From: Aliitabrizicola sp031408575
Lineage (GTDB): Bacteria; Pseudomonadota; Alphaproteobacteria; Rhodobacterales; Rhodobacteraceae
Assembly (NCBI GenBank): GCA_031408575.1
Contig: JANNWS010000090.1
Coordinates: 5,227-69,226, forward strand
Reading direction: 5' to 3'
DNA length: 64,000 nt
Notes under the pieces: generated by a model
Seen by the model: only the letters and a program-made list of their open reading frames with translations
Told to the model about the DNA's origin: nothing
Databases searched by the model: none
Program-made: the position numbers and the translations under genes
In this document: piece by piece, positions 8,524 through 17,632 of the stretch
How the letters are laid out: every line of letters begins with the position of its first letter
Position numbering within the stretch: the stretch's first letter is position 1

Positions 8524-9516
8524 TTGGAACAGTTCATGTTTGCCTTTGGCACCGTTTTTGTCGGTGTCGTCGGATGTATCGGCTATTTCTTTGTGTCCAA
8601 CATGGCGCTGGACGCAATTTATCCACCGCGCGGCGCGAATGCGGGGACGAACATCACGCGGGCGAATGCGATCCGGCCGTGGCTATTCCTGCTGCCCGCG
8701 ATCATCATCCTGACGGTGTATCTGGTCTATCCGGTCTTTGTGTCGATCTACTATTCCTTCATGGACAAGGAAGGCGACGATTTCGTCGGCATCGCCAACT
8801 ACGCTTGGATGATCGGCGATCAGAAGTTCCGCGAGTCGATGGTGAACAACATGCTGTGGCTGGTGATCGTGCCGGCGCTGGCCACGTTCTTTGGCCTGCT
8901 GGCGGCGGCGCTGACCGACCGTATCCGCTGGGGCAACTTTGCCAAGGCGATGATCTTCATGCCGATGGCGATCTCGATGATCGGGGCGGCGGTGATCTGG
9001 AAGCTGGTCTATGAATTCCGCGATGCAGGCCAGCAGCAGATCGGCATCCTGAATGCGATCGTGGTGTCCTTTGGCGGCACACCGCAGACCTGGCTGACCA
9101 ACCCCGGCGTCAATTCATTCCTGCTGATGATCGTGCTGGTCTGGGTGCAGACCGGGTTTGCCATGGTGATCCTGTCGGCCGCACTGCGTGGAATTCCCGA
9201 AGAAACGGTCGAGGCGGCGGTGCTGGACGGGGCATCGCCGTTGCAGATCTTCTTCAAGATCAAGGTCCCGCAGATCTGGGGAACAATCCTGGTCGTCTGG
9301 ACCACGATCACCATCACCGTGCTGAAGGTGTTCGACATCGTCTATGCGATGACCAATGGCCAGTGGGGAACGCAGGTCTTGGGCAACATGATGTACAACC
9401 TGCAATTCACCTCCGGCGAAACGGGCAAGGCATCGGCGGTGGCGTTGGTCATCATGGTGCTGGTGTTGCCGGTGATGATCTGGAACATCCGCAACGCCCG
9501 CAAGGAGATGCGCTGA
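8524..9516 (+). CDS. aglF: Alpha-glucoside ABC transporter, permease 1
   Basis: This inner-membrane permease subunit pairs with AglG. Hydrophobic helices begin near residues 7-25 and 58-78, and the cytoplasmic EAA loop that docks the ATPase is at about residues 226-250 (EETVEAAVLDGAS). A TTG start is chosen because GGGGGGAA lies 6 bases before it, whereas the first ATG (8536) would be 18 bases away. The gene follows aglE after a 132-base gap containing a stem-loop and ends 1 base before aglG. Confidence 0.92.
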   Translation: MEQFMFAFGTVFVGVVGCIGYFFVSNMALDAIYPPRGANAGTNITRANAIRPWLFLLPAIIILTVYLVYPVFVSIYYSFMDKEGDDFVGIANYAWMIGDQKFRESMVNNMLWLVIVPALATFFGLLAAALTDRIRWGNFAKAMIFMPMAISMIGAAVIWKLVYEFRDAGQQQIGILNAIVVSFGGTPQTWLTNPGVNSFLLMIVLVWVQTGFAMVILSAALRGIPEETVEAAVLDGASPLQIFFKIKVPQIWGTILVVWTTITITVLKVFDIVYAMTNGQWGTQVLGNMMYNLQFTSGETGKASAVALVIMVLVLPVMIWNIRNARKEMR

Positions 9517-9517
9517 A

Positions 9518-10660
9518 ATGGTTGATATGGAAGGTATGGCGGGAACCAAATCCAGCCTCACCTGGGCGGTGAACCTGTCGGCGGCGGCGCTGGTGATCTT
9601 GTGGCTGCTGCCCACACTGGGTCTTTTCATCTCGTCGTTCCGCGACCGCGACCAGATTTCGGGTTCGGGCTGGTGGCGGGCGCTGTCTGCGGCAGAGCAG
9701 ACCATACAGGTGCGGGCCGGGGCGGCCGATACGGCCGTGCGTGAGGCCGATGTGTTCGTAATCACCGGCTCGGTCTGGGCTGACGGCAAGGTTGGCACGG
9801 TATCGGCCTTTGGCATCTCGGCCAAAGAGCCTGCGGCGTTTACCGCCGGCAGTCAGGCGACCACGACCGAAGGTTATGGCTTGCTGGTGCTGGAAGATGG
9901 CACCTACCGGCTGACGTCGCCCACCGTGTTCGAGGGCGCGCGGGGAAAGCGGTTTTTCGTGACCACCTCTACGCCGCCGCGTCTGACGACCGAGAACTAT
10001 TCCCGCGTTCTGGGGGCCGAGGGCATCGGGCGCAGCTTTCTGAACACCCTGACGGTCACAATCCCGGCCACGGTCATACCGATCCTGGTTGCGGCCTTTG
10101 CGGCCTATGCGCTGGCCTGGATGGAGTTTCCGGGTCGCGCCTTGTTGATTGCGATTGTGGTGGGGTTGCTGGTGGTGCCGCTGCAACTGTCGTTGATCCC
10201 GCTGCTCAAGCTGCACAACAGCATCGGAATCGGGAAAAGCTATATGGGGATATGGCTGGCGCATACCGGGTTCGGCCTGCCGCTGGCGGTGTATTTGTTG
10301 CGAAACTACATGGTCGGATTGCCGCGTGAGATCATCGAGTCGGCACGAGTTGACGGGGCGACAGATTTCCAGATCTTCCTGAAGATCATCCTGCCGCTGA
10401 GTTTTCCGGCACTGGCCTCGTTCGCGATCTTTCAGTTCCTGTGGACGTGGAATGATCTGTTGGTGGCGTTGGTTTTTCTGGGCAACACCGAAGATCAGCT
10501 TGTCATGACGGGGCGGCTGTCGGGGCTGATGGGGTCACGCGGCGGGGATTGGGAAATTCTGGCAACGGCGGCGTTCATTTCCATCTTCGTGCCGCTGGTC
10601 GTGTTCTTTGCAATGCAGAAATATCTGGTGCGCGGCCTGCTGGCCGGCTCGGTCAAGTAG
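9518..10660 (+). CDS. aglG: Alpha-glucoside ABC transporter, permease 2
   Basis: This is the second MalG-like permease of the importer. A first helix (about residues 20-40) is followed by an unusually long hydrophilic, probably periplasmic, segment (about 42-165) and then five helices. The EAA loop reads EIIESARVDGATDFQIF about 100 residues before the C-terminus. The large loop is typical of AglG rather than MalG and explains the 380-residue length. It starts 1 base after the aglF stop. Confidence 0.92.
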   Translation: MVDMEGMAGTKSSLTWAVNLSAAALVILWLLPTLGLFISSFRDRDQISGSGWWRALSAAEQTIQVRAGAADTAVREADVFVITGSVWADGKVGTVSAFGISAKEPAAFTAGSQATTTEGYGLLVLEDGTYRLTSPTVFEGARGKRFFVTTSTPPRLTTENYSRVLGAEGIGRSFLNTLTVTIPATVIPILVAAFAAYALAWMEFPGRALLIAIVVGLLVVPLQLSLIPLLKLHNSIGIGKSYMGIWLAHTGFGLPLAVYLLRNYMVGLPREIIESARVDGATDFQIFLKIILPLSFPALASFAIFQFLWTWNDLLVALVFLGNTEDQLVMTGRLSGLMGSRGGDWEILATAAFISIFVPLVVFFAMQKYLVRGLLAGSVK

Positions 10661-10682
10661 CGGAACAGAAGGCATGACGGCA

Positions 10683-12320
10683 ATGGGCGCAGTTGCGGCA
10701 AAGGCCACGGTGGATCGGGACTGGTGGCGTGGGGCGGTGATCTATCAGATCTACCCCCGCAGCTTTCAGGATTCGAATGGCGACGGGATCGGCGATCTGG
10801 GCGGCATCGTGCAGCGGTTGGATCATATTGCCGATCTGGGCGCGGATGCGGTCTGGATCAGCCCGTTCTTCACCAGCCCGATGAAGGACTTCGGCTATGA
10901 CGTCAGCAACTACTGCGACGTCGATCCGATGTTCGGCACCCTCGCCGATTTTGATGCGGTGGTGGCGCGGGCCGGGGCGTTGGGCCTTAAGGTGATGATC
11001 GACCTTGTGCTGTCGCATACGTCCGACGCGCATCCGTGGTTTGCCGAGTCGCGCAAGAACCGTACGAACGCCAAAGCCGACTGGTTCGTCTGGGCCGAAC
11101 CGAAACCCGACGGGACGCCGCCGAACAACTGGCTGTCGGTCTTTGGCGGGTCGGCCTGGGCCTGGGATGCGCGGCGCGAACAGTATTACCTGCACAACTT
11201 CCTGTCGTCGCAACCCGATCTGAACCTGCATGAACCAGCGGTGCAAGAGGCGCTACTTGATGTGGCGCGGTTCTGGCTGAAGCGGGGGGTGAACGGCTTC
11301 CGGCTGGATACGATCAACTTCTATTTCGCTGACAAGTATCTGCGCGACAACCCGGCGCTTCCCAAGGAACTGCGCAACGATTCCATCGCGCCGGGGGTGA
11401 ACCCGTATAATCACCAGCTGCATCTGTTTTCCAAGAACCAGCCCGAGAACCTTGAGTTCCTGCAGAAATTCCGCGCGGTGCTTGAGCCGTTCGGGGCTGC
11501 GGCGGTGGGCGAGGTTGGTGACGCGCAGCGCGGGCTTGAGATCATGGCAGAGTATACGGCGGGCGGCGACAAGGTGCAGATGTGCTATCCGTTCGAGCTT
11601 TTGCAGCCGACCCGTGCAACAGCATCGGGGATCGAGGCGATATTTGCGCGACTGGCCAAGGCAGCACCCGATGCCTGGCCCTGCTGGGCCTATTCCAACC
11701 ACGACACCATCCGGCACAGCACGCGCTGGGGGCTTTCTGACGCCGCGATAAGGGTTTACACGACGATGCTGATGTGCCTGCGTGGGTCGGTCTGCCTATA
11801 TCAGGGCGAGGAACTGGGGCTGCCCGAGGCCGAACTGGCGTTCGAAGATCTGCAAGACCCCTACGGAATCGAGTTCTGGCCCGAATTCAAGGGCCGCGAC
11901 GGCTGCCGCACCCCGATGGTGTGGGAGGCGGACAACCAGATGGGCGGCTTCACCACGGCGCCTTTGGCATGGTTGCCGGTACCGGCCATGCATCTGGGGC
12001 TTGCGGTGGCCAGACAGGCGCAGGACGCAGGCTCGATGCTGGGCCATTACACCCGCGCTCTGGCGCTGCGCCGCGCGTATCCGGTGTTGCGGGGCGGTGC
12101 TATGACGGGGATGCAGGCGCTGGGGGATGTCGTGCAGTTCCAGCGCGGGGATGGCGCAGGGGCGATGTTTTGCGCGTTCAATCTGGGGGATTCTGGCGCA
12201 ACAATTCCTGCACCAGCGGGGAACTGGCGCAATATTGGCAACGATCTTGGGTCGGCGCAGATGGTTGGGGAAACAATAACGCTTGATCCGTGGCAATGTT
12301 GCCTCGCGGTCAAAGACTGA
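10683..12320 (+). CDS. aglA: GH13 alpha-glucosidase
   Basis: This is a cytoplasmic glycoside hydrolase family 13 enzyme that splits imported alpha-glucosides, releasing glucose for Glk. The four conserved regions are present: DLVLSHTS, nucleophile D209 in GFRLD, acid/base E277 in AVGEVGD, and D341 in YSNHD. The N-terminal YQIYPRSFQDSNGDGIGDL is typical of oligo-1,6-glucosidase/alpha-glucosidase. AGAAGG lies 10 bases before the ATG at 10683 but only 1 base before an alternative ATG at 10674, so 10683 is preferred. Exact linkage preference cannot be read from sequence. Confidence 0.92.
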   Translation: MGAVAAKATVDRDWWRGAVIYQIYPRSFQDSNGDGIGDLGGIVQRLDHIADLGADAVWISPFFTSPMKDFGYDVSNYCDVDPMFGTLADFDAVVARAGALGLKVMIDLVLSHTSDAHPWFAESRKNRTNAKADWFVWAEPKPDGTPPNNWLSVFGGSAWAWDARREQYYLHNFLSSQPDLNLHEPAVQEALLDVARFWLKRGVNGFRLDTINFYFADKYLRDNPALPKELRNDSIAPGVNPYNHQLHLFSKNQPENLEFLQKFRAVLEPFGAAAVGEVGDAQRGLEIMAEYTAGGDKVQMCYPFELLQPTRATASGIEAIFARLAKAAPDAWPCWAYSNHDTIRHSTRWGLSDAAIRVYTTMLMCLRGSVCLYQGEELGLPEAELAFEDLQDPYGIEFWPEFKGRDGCRTPMVWEADNQMGGFTTAPLAWLPVPAMHLGLAVARQAQDAGSMLGHYTRALALRRAYPVLRGGAMTGMQALGDVVQFQRGDGAGAMFCAFNLGDSGATIPAPAGNWRNIGNDLGSAQMVGETITLDPWQCCLAVKD

Positions 12321-12344
12321 TACGGATCAAGGGGAGGGACGGCC

Positions 12345-13430
12345 ATGGCCGATATGTTGCTGAGGGATGTCGCCAAGGCCTATGGCGAGGTGAAGGTTCT
12401 GAAAGACATCAACCTTGACATCAAGAAGGGCGAGCTGATTGTTTTTGTCGGCCCCTCGGGCTGCGGAAAATCGACGCTGCTGCGGATGATCGCTGGGCTG
12501 GAGCGCATCTCGGGCGGGGATTTCCAGATCGACGGCGTGCGGATGAATGACGTGCCGCCCGCACAGCGCGGCATTGCGATGGTGTTCCAAAGTTACGCGC
12601 TTTACCCCCACATGACGGTGCGTGACAACATGGCCTTCGCGCAGAAGATCGCCAAAAAAACCCCGGCCGAAGTCGCAGCGGCGGTGGACCGTGCCGCCAA
12701 GATATTGCAACTGACGCCCTATCTCGACCGGCTGCCGAAGGCGCTGTCGGGCGGGCAGCGCCAACGTGTCGCCATCGGGCGGGCCATCGTGCGGGACCCG
12801 AAGGTGTATTTGTTCGATGAACCGCTTTCGAACCTGGATGCCGCCCTGCGGGTTGCAACCCGGCTTGAAATTGCGCAGTTGAAGGAAAACATGCCGGACT
12901 CGACCATGGTTTATGTGACCCATGACCAGGTCGAGGCGATGACGCTGGCCAGCCGGATCGTGGTGCTGGCGGGTGGCGGGATCAGTCAGGTTGGCACCCC
13001 GCTGGAGCTGTACGAGCGCCCCGAGAATGAATTCGTCGCACAGTTCATCGGATCACCCGCGATGAACCTGATGCCCGGCGAGGTGGTCGGCACGGGTGCG
13101 GAAACCGTGGTGCGGCTGGACGGGGGCGGCATCGCGCGGGCGGCGATTCCGACGCAGGCGGCGGAAATTGGCATGAAGGTAAAGCTGGGCGCGCGACCTG
13201 AGGATCTGCTGGAAACCAGTGGTGATGCGCTGTTTACCGGGACAGTCGAGATCACCGAAGCCCTAGGCGAGGTGACGCTTCTGTATTTCGCACGGCAAGG
13301 CGATGCGGCGCAAGTGGTGGCCAAGCTGCCAGGCATCCATGCCGATCTGCGCCGCAAGGAAGTCAAGCTGGCGGCAGACCCGAAAAAGATCCACTTGTTC
13401 CACAATGGCCGGTCGCTGCTGTATCGTTAA
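12345..13430 (+). CDS. aglK: Alpha-glucoside ABC transporter, ATPase
   Basis: This MalK/UgpC-type ATP-binding subunit powers AglFG. Walker A is GPSGCGKST (about residues 36-44), the signature LSGGQRQRVAIGRA, Walker B YLFDEPLSNLDA, and the H-loop histidine lies in VTHDQVEAM. A C-terminal regulatory OB/TOBE-like domain begins near residue 240. GGGGAGGG lies about 8 bases before the ATG. It closes the aglEFGAK operon; no clear terminator follows. Confidence 0.94.
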   Translation: MADMLLRDVAKAYGEVKVLKDINLDIKKGELIVFVGPSGCGKSTLLRMIAGLERISGGDFQIDGVRMNDVPPAQRGIAMVFQSYALYPHMTVRDNMAFAQKIAKKTPAEVAAAVDRAAKILQLTPYLDRLPKALSGGQRQRVAIGRAIVRDPKVYLFDEPLSNLDAALRVATRLEIAQLKENMPDSTMVYVTHDQVEAMTLASRIVVLAGGGISQVGTPLELYERPENEFVAQFIGSPAMNLMPGEVVGTGAETVVRLDGGGIARAAIPTQAAEIGMKVKLGARPEDLLETSGDALFTGTVEITEALGEVTLLYFARQGDAAQVVAKLPGIHADLRRKEVKLAADPKKIHLFHNGRSLLYR

Positions 13431-13579
13431 GCCGGTTCACGGTTGACAGCACAACCCCTCGGGGGCAGACCGGTGCTGGGGCAGGCGTTTGGCGATGATG
13501 TGCATTGCCTTGCGATTGCACGCAACCTGCCGGTGCGGCCCAGCGGCTGCGACCGGACCAAGCAAAAGAGGTGAATGCT

Positions 13580-13714
13580 ATGGCCAAAGGTCAGATGCGG
13601 TCCAACAAGGAAGTCAAGAAACCGAAGAAGGACAAGGCAAAGCCGGCAATTGCTGTCCCGTCCACCGCGTCGCGCCTTCAGGGTGCGCAGGACAAGGCCA
13701 AAGGCGACAAGTAA
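13580..13714 (+). CDS. Small lysine-rich protein, 44 residues
   Basis: A 44-codon gene starting MAKGQMRSNKEVKKPKKDK with a good ribosome binding site (AAAGAGGTG about 6 bases upstream). The product is very basic, with no membrane segment or cysteine. I recall similar lysine-rich short proteins annotated as hypothetical in alphaproteobacteria but cannot name a family. It is monocistronic, lies 149 bases after aglK, and ends 3 bases from the stop of a convergent small gene. Function unknown. Confidence 0.7.
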   Translation: MAKGQMRSNKEVKKPKKDKAKPAIAVPSTASRLQGAQDKAKGDK

Positions 13715-13717
13715 CCG

Positions 13718-13834
13718 TCAGACCAGCGCCAAAACCGCCAGAAACACCACACTGAGCGCGCTTGCCGCCAACACCGGCACCCAAAGGGTTATCCGGGGAG
13801 CGGGGGCGAGGGTGCAGGTGAATTTGCGGCGCAT
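13718..13834 (-). CDS. Possible 38-residue single-helix membrane protein
   Basis: An ATG-to-TGA frame of 38 codons encodes a short basic N-terminus (MRRKFTC) followed by one hydrophobic helix (about residues 17-38, LWVPVLAASALSVVFLAVLA). Third codon positions are strongly G/C, as in neighbouring genes. It lies head-to-tail against the 44-residue gene (3-base gap) and back-to-back with the GNAT gene. No clear ribosome binding site is visible, which lowers confidence. Confidence 0.45.
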   Translation of the reverse strand: MRRKFTCTLAPAPRITLWVPVLAASALSVVFLAVLALV

Positions 13835-13879
13835 GGTGCGATTAAGCCGGTCTTAGGTTTCCCGTGTCTTAACCAAAGC

Positions 13880-14749
13880 ATGGAAATCCTGTGGGATCAG
13901 CTTGGACGCGCGGACTGGACCGCGCTGCTTGACGGCGCAGGCAACGCGCCGTTTCAACAGACATGGGACTACGGCGTTGCGGCGGCGGCGATGGAGGCAG
14001 CAACGCGTCGCGCCGTGGTGTATGACGATGGGCGCGCGGTTGCGATGGCGCAGGTGATCGCGCGGCGGGGGACGGGTCTGACCTCATGCGGGCCGGTCTG
14101 GGTGGAGCCGCTGGATGGCCGGGCGCGGCGGCGCATCTTGCGGCGGCTGGCGCGGGTCGGGGCGGTGACGCTGGCCACGCCGGGCGAGGCGCTGGCGGGG
14201 TTCGGGCTGGTGCCACTTGTCACCGCCCGCCATCACGCAGTCTGGGATCTGGCCCCATCGTCTGCGGTGTTGCGCTCAGGGCTGGACCGCAAATGGCGCG
14301 GGCATCTTTGTGCGGCGGAACGGGGTGGGTGGCACTTTGGCCGCAACCGCCGGGGTGCGCTGGAGGTGCTGATCACAACCGAGGCCGCTCAACGAACAGA
14401 GCGAGGATACCGCAACCTGCCGCCCGCCTTTACCCGCGCCGCGCCACCGGGGGCCCTTCGTGTCTGGGACTGGTGCGAGGCGGGGCAGGTGCGGGCCGCG
14501 ATGGCCTTTGTCCGGCACGGGGCATCGGCAAGCTATCATCTCGCCTTGGCGGATGGGGCGGCGCGTCTGCGCGCGGTGCATCAGGCGATGTTGTGGCAGG
14601 CCGCATTGGCGTTGCGCGCGGATGGCGTTTGCTGGCTGGATCTGGGCGGTGTAAACACGATGGATGCACCGGGACTGGCGCGGTTCAAGCTGGGGACGGG
14701 GGCTGCGGTGCGGGTGTTGGGGGCGACCTGCTGGGTGTTGCCGGGGTAG
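13880..14749 (+). CDS. GNAT/FemAB-like acyltransferase
   Basis: A 289-residue protein with the layout of FemAB/GNAT-type aminoacyl- or acetyltransferases: an N-terminal FQQTWDYGVAAAAMEAATR segment, a DRKWRGHLCAAERGGW core, and a C-terminal CWLDLGGVNTMDAPGLARFKLGTGA stretch that resembles the second half-domain of this superfamily. No signal peptide. It appears to stand alone, between the small genes and a TehA-type channel. Substrate unknown; assignment rests on overall motif resemblance. Confidence 0.65.
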   Translation: MEILWDQLGRADWTALLDGAGNAPFQQTWDYGVAAAAMEAATRRAVVYDDGRAVAMAQVIARRGTGLTSCGPVWVEPLDGRARRRILRRLARVGAVTLATPGEALAGFGLVPLVTARHHAVWDLAPSSAVLRSGLDRKWRGHLCAAERGGWHFGRNRRGALEVLITTEAAQRTERGYRNLPPAFTRAAPPGALRVWDWCEAGQVRAAMAFVRHGASASYHLALADGAARLRAVHQAMLWQAALALRADGVCWLDLGGVNTMDAPGLARFKLGTGAAVRVLGATCWVLPG

Positions 14750-14988
14750 GCGTGGCAGCGGCTGCCCGTTCCAGGGGCATACTGCCCGGCAAGGACCGCG
14801 CTGCGGGGCAGGGTTGACGCATGGGTCCGGGACGGTGATGGTCAGGCGATGCGCGGCATGGTCGGATTAATCAGTGCGGTGGTTCGGTGCTGACGAAAGG
14901 GCGGCTGGCCGATTGTGCTGCAGGACTTTGCGCAAGGATCGGGCGTTTGTCTGGCGGGTCCGCCCTACCTGTCCCGAAGGATGCCTGA

Positions 14989-15966
14989 ATGACTCTCCCG
15001 CCTGTCTTTCCACTCATTCCACCTGCAAGACCCGGCCTGTTTCGCCGCACACCACCTGCGATCTTTCCGGCCATTCTGGGGCTGCTTGGGCTTGGCCTTG
15101 CCGCGCGGGCCGGCGCGGACCAGTTCGGCCTGCCACCGGGGTTGTGGGAGGCGGTGCTGGGTGCGACGTTGCTGCTGTGGCTGTTCGCGGTGCTGGCTTA
15201 CGGCGCGAAGGTTGCCCGCAAGCCGGGTGTGGTGGCCGACGATCTGCGGATCCTGCCGGGCCAGAGCGGGCTGGCGGCGATGGCGGTGTCGGTCCATGCG
15301 GCGGCGGCGGTGATGGCACCCTATGCGCCGGGGCTGGCTGCGGGTTTGCTGATCGCGGGGCTGGCACTGCACGGGGTTGTGGCGGCTGTGTTTGTCGCGG
15401 TGCTTCGTGCCAGTCCGCTTGAGGCGCGCGGGGTGACGCCGGCCTGGCATCTGATGTTTGCAGGCCCGATCGTGGCGGCACTTGGCGGGCTTGCGCTGGG
15501 GTGGACGGGGCTGGCGCAGGGGCTGCTTTACGCGACGATGCCGGTGGCGGTGGTGATCTGGGGGATCAGCCTGTTGCAGATCGTGCGGCGCATTCCGCCC
15601 GCACCGCTGCGACCGCTGCTGGCGATCCATCTGGCCCCGGCAAGCCTGTTCGGGACCGTTGCCGCGGGTCTGGGGCAAACCGGGATGGCGGTAGGGTTTG
15701 CTGTTCTGGGCAGTGTGATCCTGCTGGCGCTGGTCGGGTCGGCGCGTTGGATAACGACGTCGGGGTTCTCGCCGTTGTGGGGTGCCTTCACTTTTCCGCT
15801 GGCCGCCCATGCGGGGTTGCTACTGCGGCTGGACGAGTCATGGCGCATTGCCGGGGCAATCGTGCTGATCGCAGTGGTTCTGGTGGCGGTGCCGATTGCG
15901 GTGCGGGTGATGCAGGATTGGTCCAAGGGCGCGCTTGCGGCCCGCACCAATGCGGCTACGGCGTAG
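14989..15966 (+). CDS. TehA/SLAC1-family anion channel-like protein
   Basis: A 325-residue integral membrane protein with about ten hydrophobic helices, beginning with FPAILGLLGLGLAARAG, in the pattern of the voltage-dependent anion channel/TehA (tellurite-resistance/dicarboxylate transporter, TDT) family. Conserved positions include the PAWHLMFAGPIVAALGG and APASLFGTVAAGLGQTG segments. It is expected in the inner membrane. It is monocistronic after a 239-base gap with no other feature. The transported ion cannot be deduced. Confidence 0.8.
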   Translation: MTLPPVFPLIPPARPGLFRRTPPAIFPAILGLLGLGLAARAGADQFGLPPGLWEAVLGATLLLWLFAVLAYGAKVARKPGVVADDLRILPGQSGLAAMAVSVHAAAAVMAPYAPGLAAGLLIAGLALHGVVAAVFVAVLRASPLEARGVTPAWHLMFAGPIVAALGGLALGWTGLAQGLLYATMPVAVVIWGISLLQIVRRIPPAPLRPLLAIHLAPASLFGTVAAGLGQTGMAVGFAVLGSVILLALVGSARWITTSGFSPLWGAFTFPLAAHAGLLLRLDESWRIAGAIVLIAVVLVAVPIAVRVMQDWSKGALAARTNAATA

Positions 15967-16037
15967 GGTTGGGGCCAATTACCCGGTATGGGACGGAACA
16001 AAGGTCTTGTCGACGCGGCAACCCTTCGTCGCCGCCT

Positions 16038-16547
16038 TCACCCGGTTACAGTGACCAAAGTCCACATGCCCATCATATAGTGTCCACCGATGTTGCAATA
16101 AAGAATATATGTTCCCGGCACCATTTCCACTGTCACAGCCCCAGACGCATGCGGCTTCAACTCTGACACTTGGGCAATGCGCCCGGCCGCGTCCTCATCC
16201 ACCATCATCTTGTCGAGCAGATAAGGCAGCTCCTTGGCCGGATCCTCGACCCGAGAAATCACCATGCTATGGTAAAACTCCTGGGAGTCGTTGATGACTT
16301 TAAACGTAACTTCGCCGGCAGGAAACTCTGCCATGCTGGCAGTGATCCCCATCGTGGCCATCTCCATTTTGGCGCCCGTCATTGCCATACCCATCGGCAC
16401 CAGGGTGTCCATCATATCCATTGAAGTTGGACCCTTGTCCCAAAGCGAGATATTCACGACAGCTCCGGCATATGCGGCGCGACTGAACGCCAGAAACGGA
16501 AGCACCGCTGAAAGTCCGGATAACATCAAACGTCTGGAAAGTTTCAT
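16038..16547 (-). CDS. Methionine-rich periplasmic cupredoxin
   Basis: A 169-residue exported type I copper-like protein. Residues 1-27 form a signal peptide ending SRAAYAGA. A methionine-rich stretch follows (about residues 40-75, with MxM repeats such as MGMAM and MEMATM), then a cupredoxin domain with ligands visible as His in EFYHSMV and as Cys, His and Met in YCNIGGHYMMGM. The start is fixed by AGGAG about 9 bases upstream. Base composition is visibly less GC-rich than its neighbours, hinting at transfer. It may carry copper for oxidase assembly or detoxification; its gene stands alone. Confidence 0.85.
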   Translation of the reverse strand: MKLSRRLMLSGLSAVLPFLAFSRAAYAGAVVNISLWDKGPTSMDMMDTLVPMGMAMTGAKMEMATMGITASMAEFPAGEVTFKVINDSQEFYHSMVISRVEDPAKELPYLLDKMMVDEDAAGRIAQVSELKPHASGAVTVEMVPGTYILYCNIGGHYMMGMWTLVTVTG

Positions 16548-16795
16548 GATCGGATGCTCCTGAATTGCCAATGGTTTGTGTCCACTTGCTACATTTTCCA
16601 AGTAAGCTGATCTGTCAGTGAGTTTTGCACGAGTTTGCAGCCTGGCCAATGGCCTTGTGCGAGCCGCATCGCGAGCAAGACGTTTGGAACTGCGCCTCGA
16701 ACATATGCCTGCCCGGTTCGGGTGACGAGCATTAGGGCCGCATTGGCCTCCCGGTGACCACCACGGGGGCCGTGCAGTCTGTTTGTCCCGCCCGC

Positions 16796-17494
16796 TCAGA
16801 CCACCGCAACCCAAGAGCGCGCCAATGTGAGACCCGCAGCGTCGGCCTCGGCACCCAGAGCGGCTGCCAGGCCCGGTCGGGCGGCTGCCCAGCCCGGTGC
16901 AAGGCGCTCGGTTGCGTCGGGGAAGGTGCGGCTCCAGTCGGCCACAACGGCGCGGCTCGCCTCGAAATGGAACTGCATGCCATAGCTCGCGCGACCGATG
17001 CGGAACGCCTGATGGGGGGCGGTGCTGTTGGAGGCAAGATTGGTTGCGCCTGCGGGCAGGGTGAAGGTGTCGGCGTGCCACTGAAACACCGGGAACGCGA
17101 CGGGCAGCACCCCCAGAACCGGATCGGTGCGGCCTGCATCGGTCAGCCGCACCTCTTGCCAGCCGAATTCCTGCGCCGCGCCAAGATGGTTCTGCGCACC
17201 ATAGGCGCGGGCAAGCATCTGGCTACCAAGACAGATGCCAAGAACGGCATGGTGGGCTTCGGTGAACTGCCGCATCACGCGCGCCAGAGACGGCAGGTAG
17301 GGATGAGTTGCATCGGCAAGCGCGGATTGCTCGCCGCCAAAAACGATCAGCGCGTCATGACCCATGCCAATCTCGGGCAGCCGGCCATCGGCCCAGGGGC
17401 GGAACACCTCGGTCAGGGCCGCCGCCTCATGCAGGGCGACACCGACCTGACCATGATGGGTGATTGTTGTATTCTCGACGATCGCCACACGCAT
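16796..17494 (-). CDS. Class I glutamine amidotransferase-like protein
   Basis: A 232-residue stand-alone GATase1 domain similar to the GMP-synthase-like subgroup. The catalytic Cys is in GICLGSQ and the His/Glu pair in QFHFEAS. The start at MRVAIVENTTITHHG is preferred to an upstream in-frame start because conservation begins there. It diverges from guaB (138 bases apart). Proximity to guaB is suggestive of purine metabolism, but these single-domain proteins also include gamma-glutamyl hydrolases, so the substrate is open. Confidence 0.85.
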   Translation of the reverse strand: MRVAIVENTTITHHGQVGVALHEAAALTEVFRPWADGRLPEIGMGHDALIVFGGEQSALADATHPYLPSLARVMRQFTEAHHAVLGICLGSQMLARAYGAQNHLGAAQEFGWQEVRLTDAGRTDPVLGVLPVAFPVFQWHADTFTLPAGATNLASNSTAPHQAFRIGRASYGMQFHFEASRAVVADWSRTFPDATERLAPGWAAARPGLAAALGAEADAAGLTLARSWVAVV

Positions 17495-17632
17495 TCCGGT
17501 CCGACCCTTTTTTGTTGGTGCAGCATCAGCATGCCGTGCGGGGCTGTGCAAGGCCCGGCCGGAGGGGCTTGCCTTTGCGGCCCTCGCGTGAAACAGGGAA
17601 CGGCCAAACGAACACTCTTCCCGGAGGCGGAA

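Noticed and set aside
16548..17081. Upstream extension of the cupredoxin frame to 347 codons
   Set aside because: The extra part overlaps the glutamine amidotransferase gene, is Arg/Pro/Gly-rich, and would bury the signal peptide; AGGAG marks the start at 16547.
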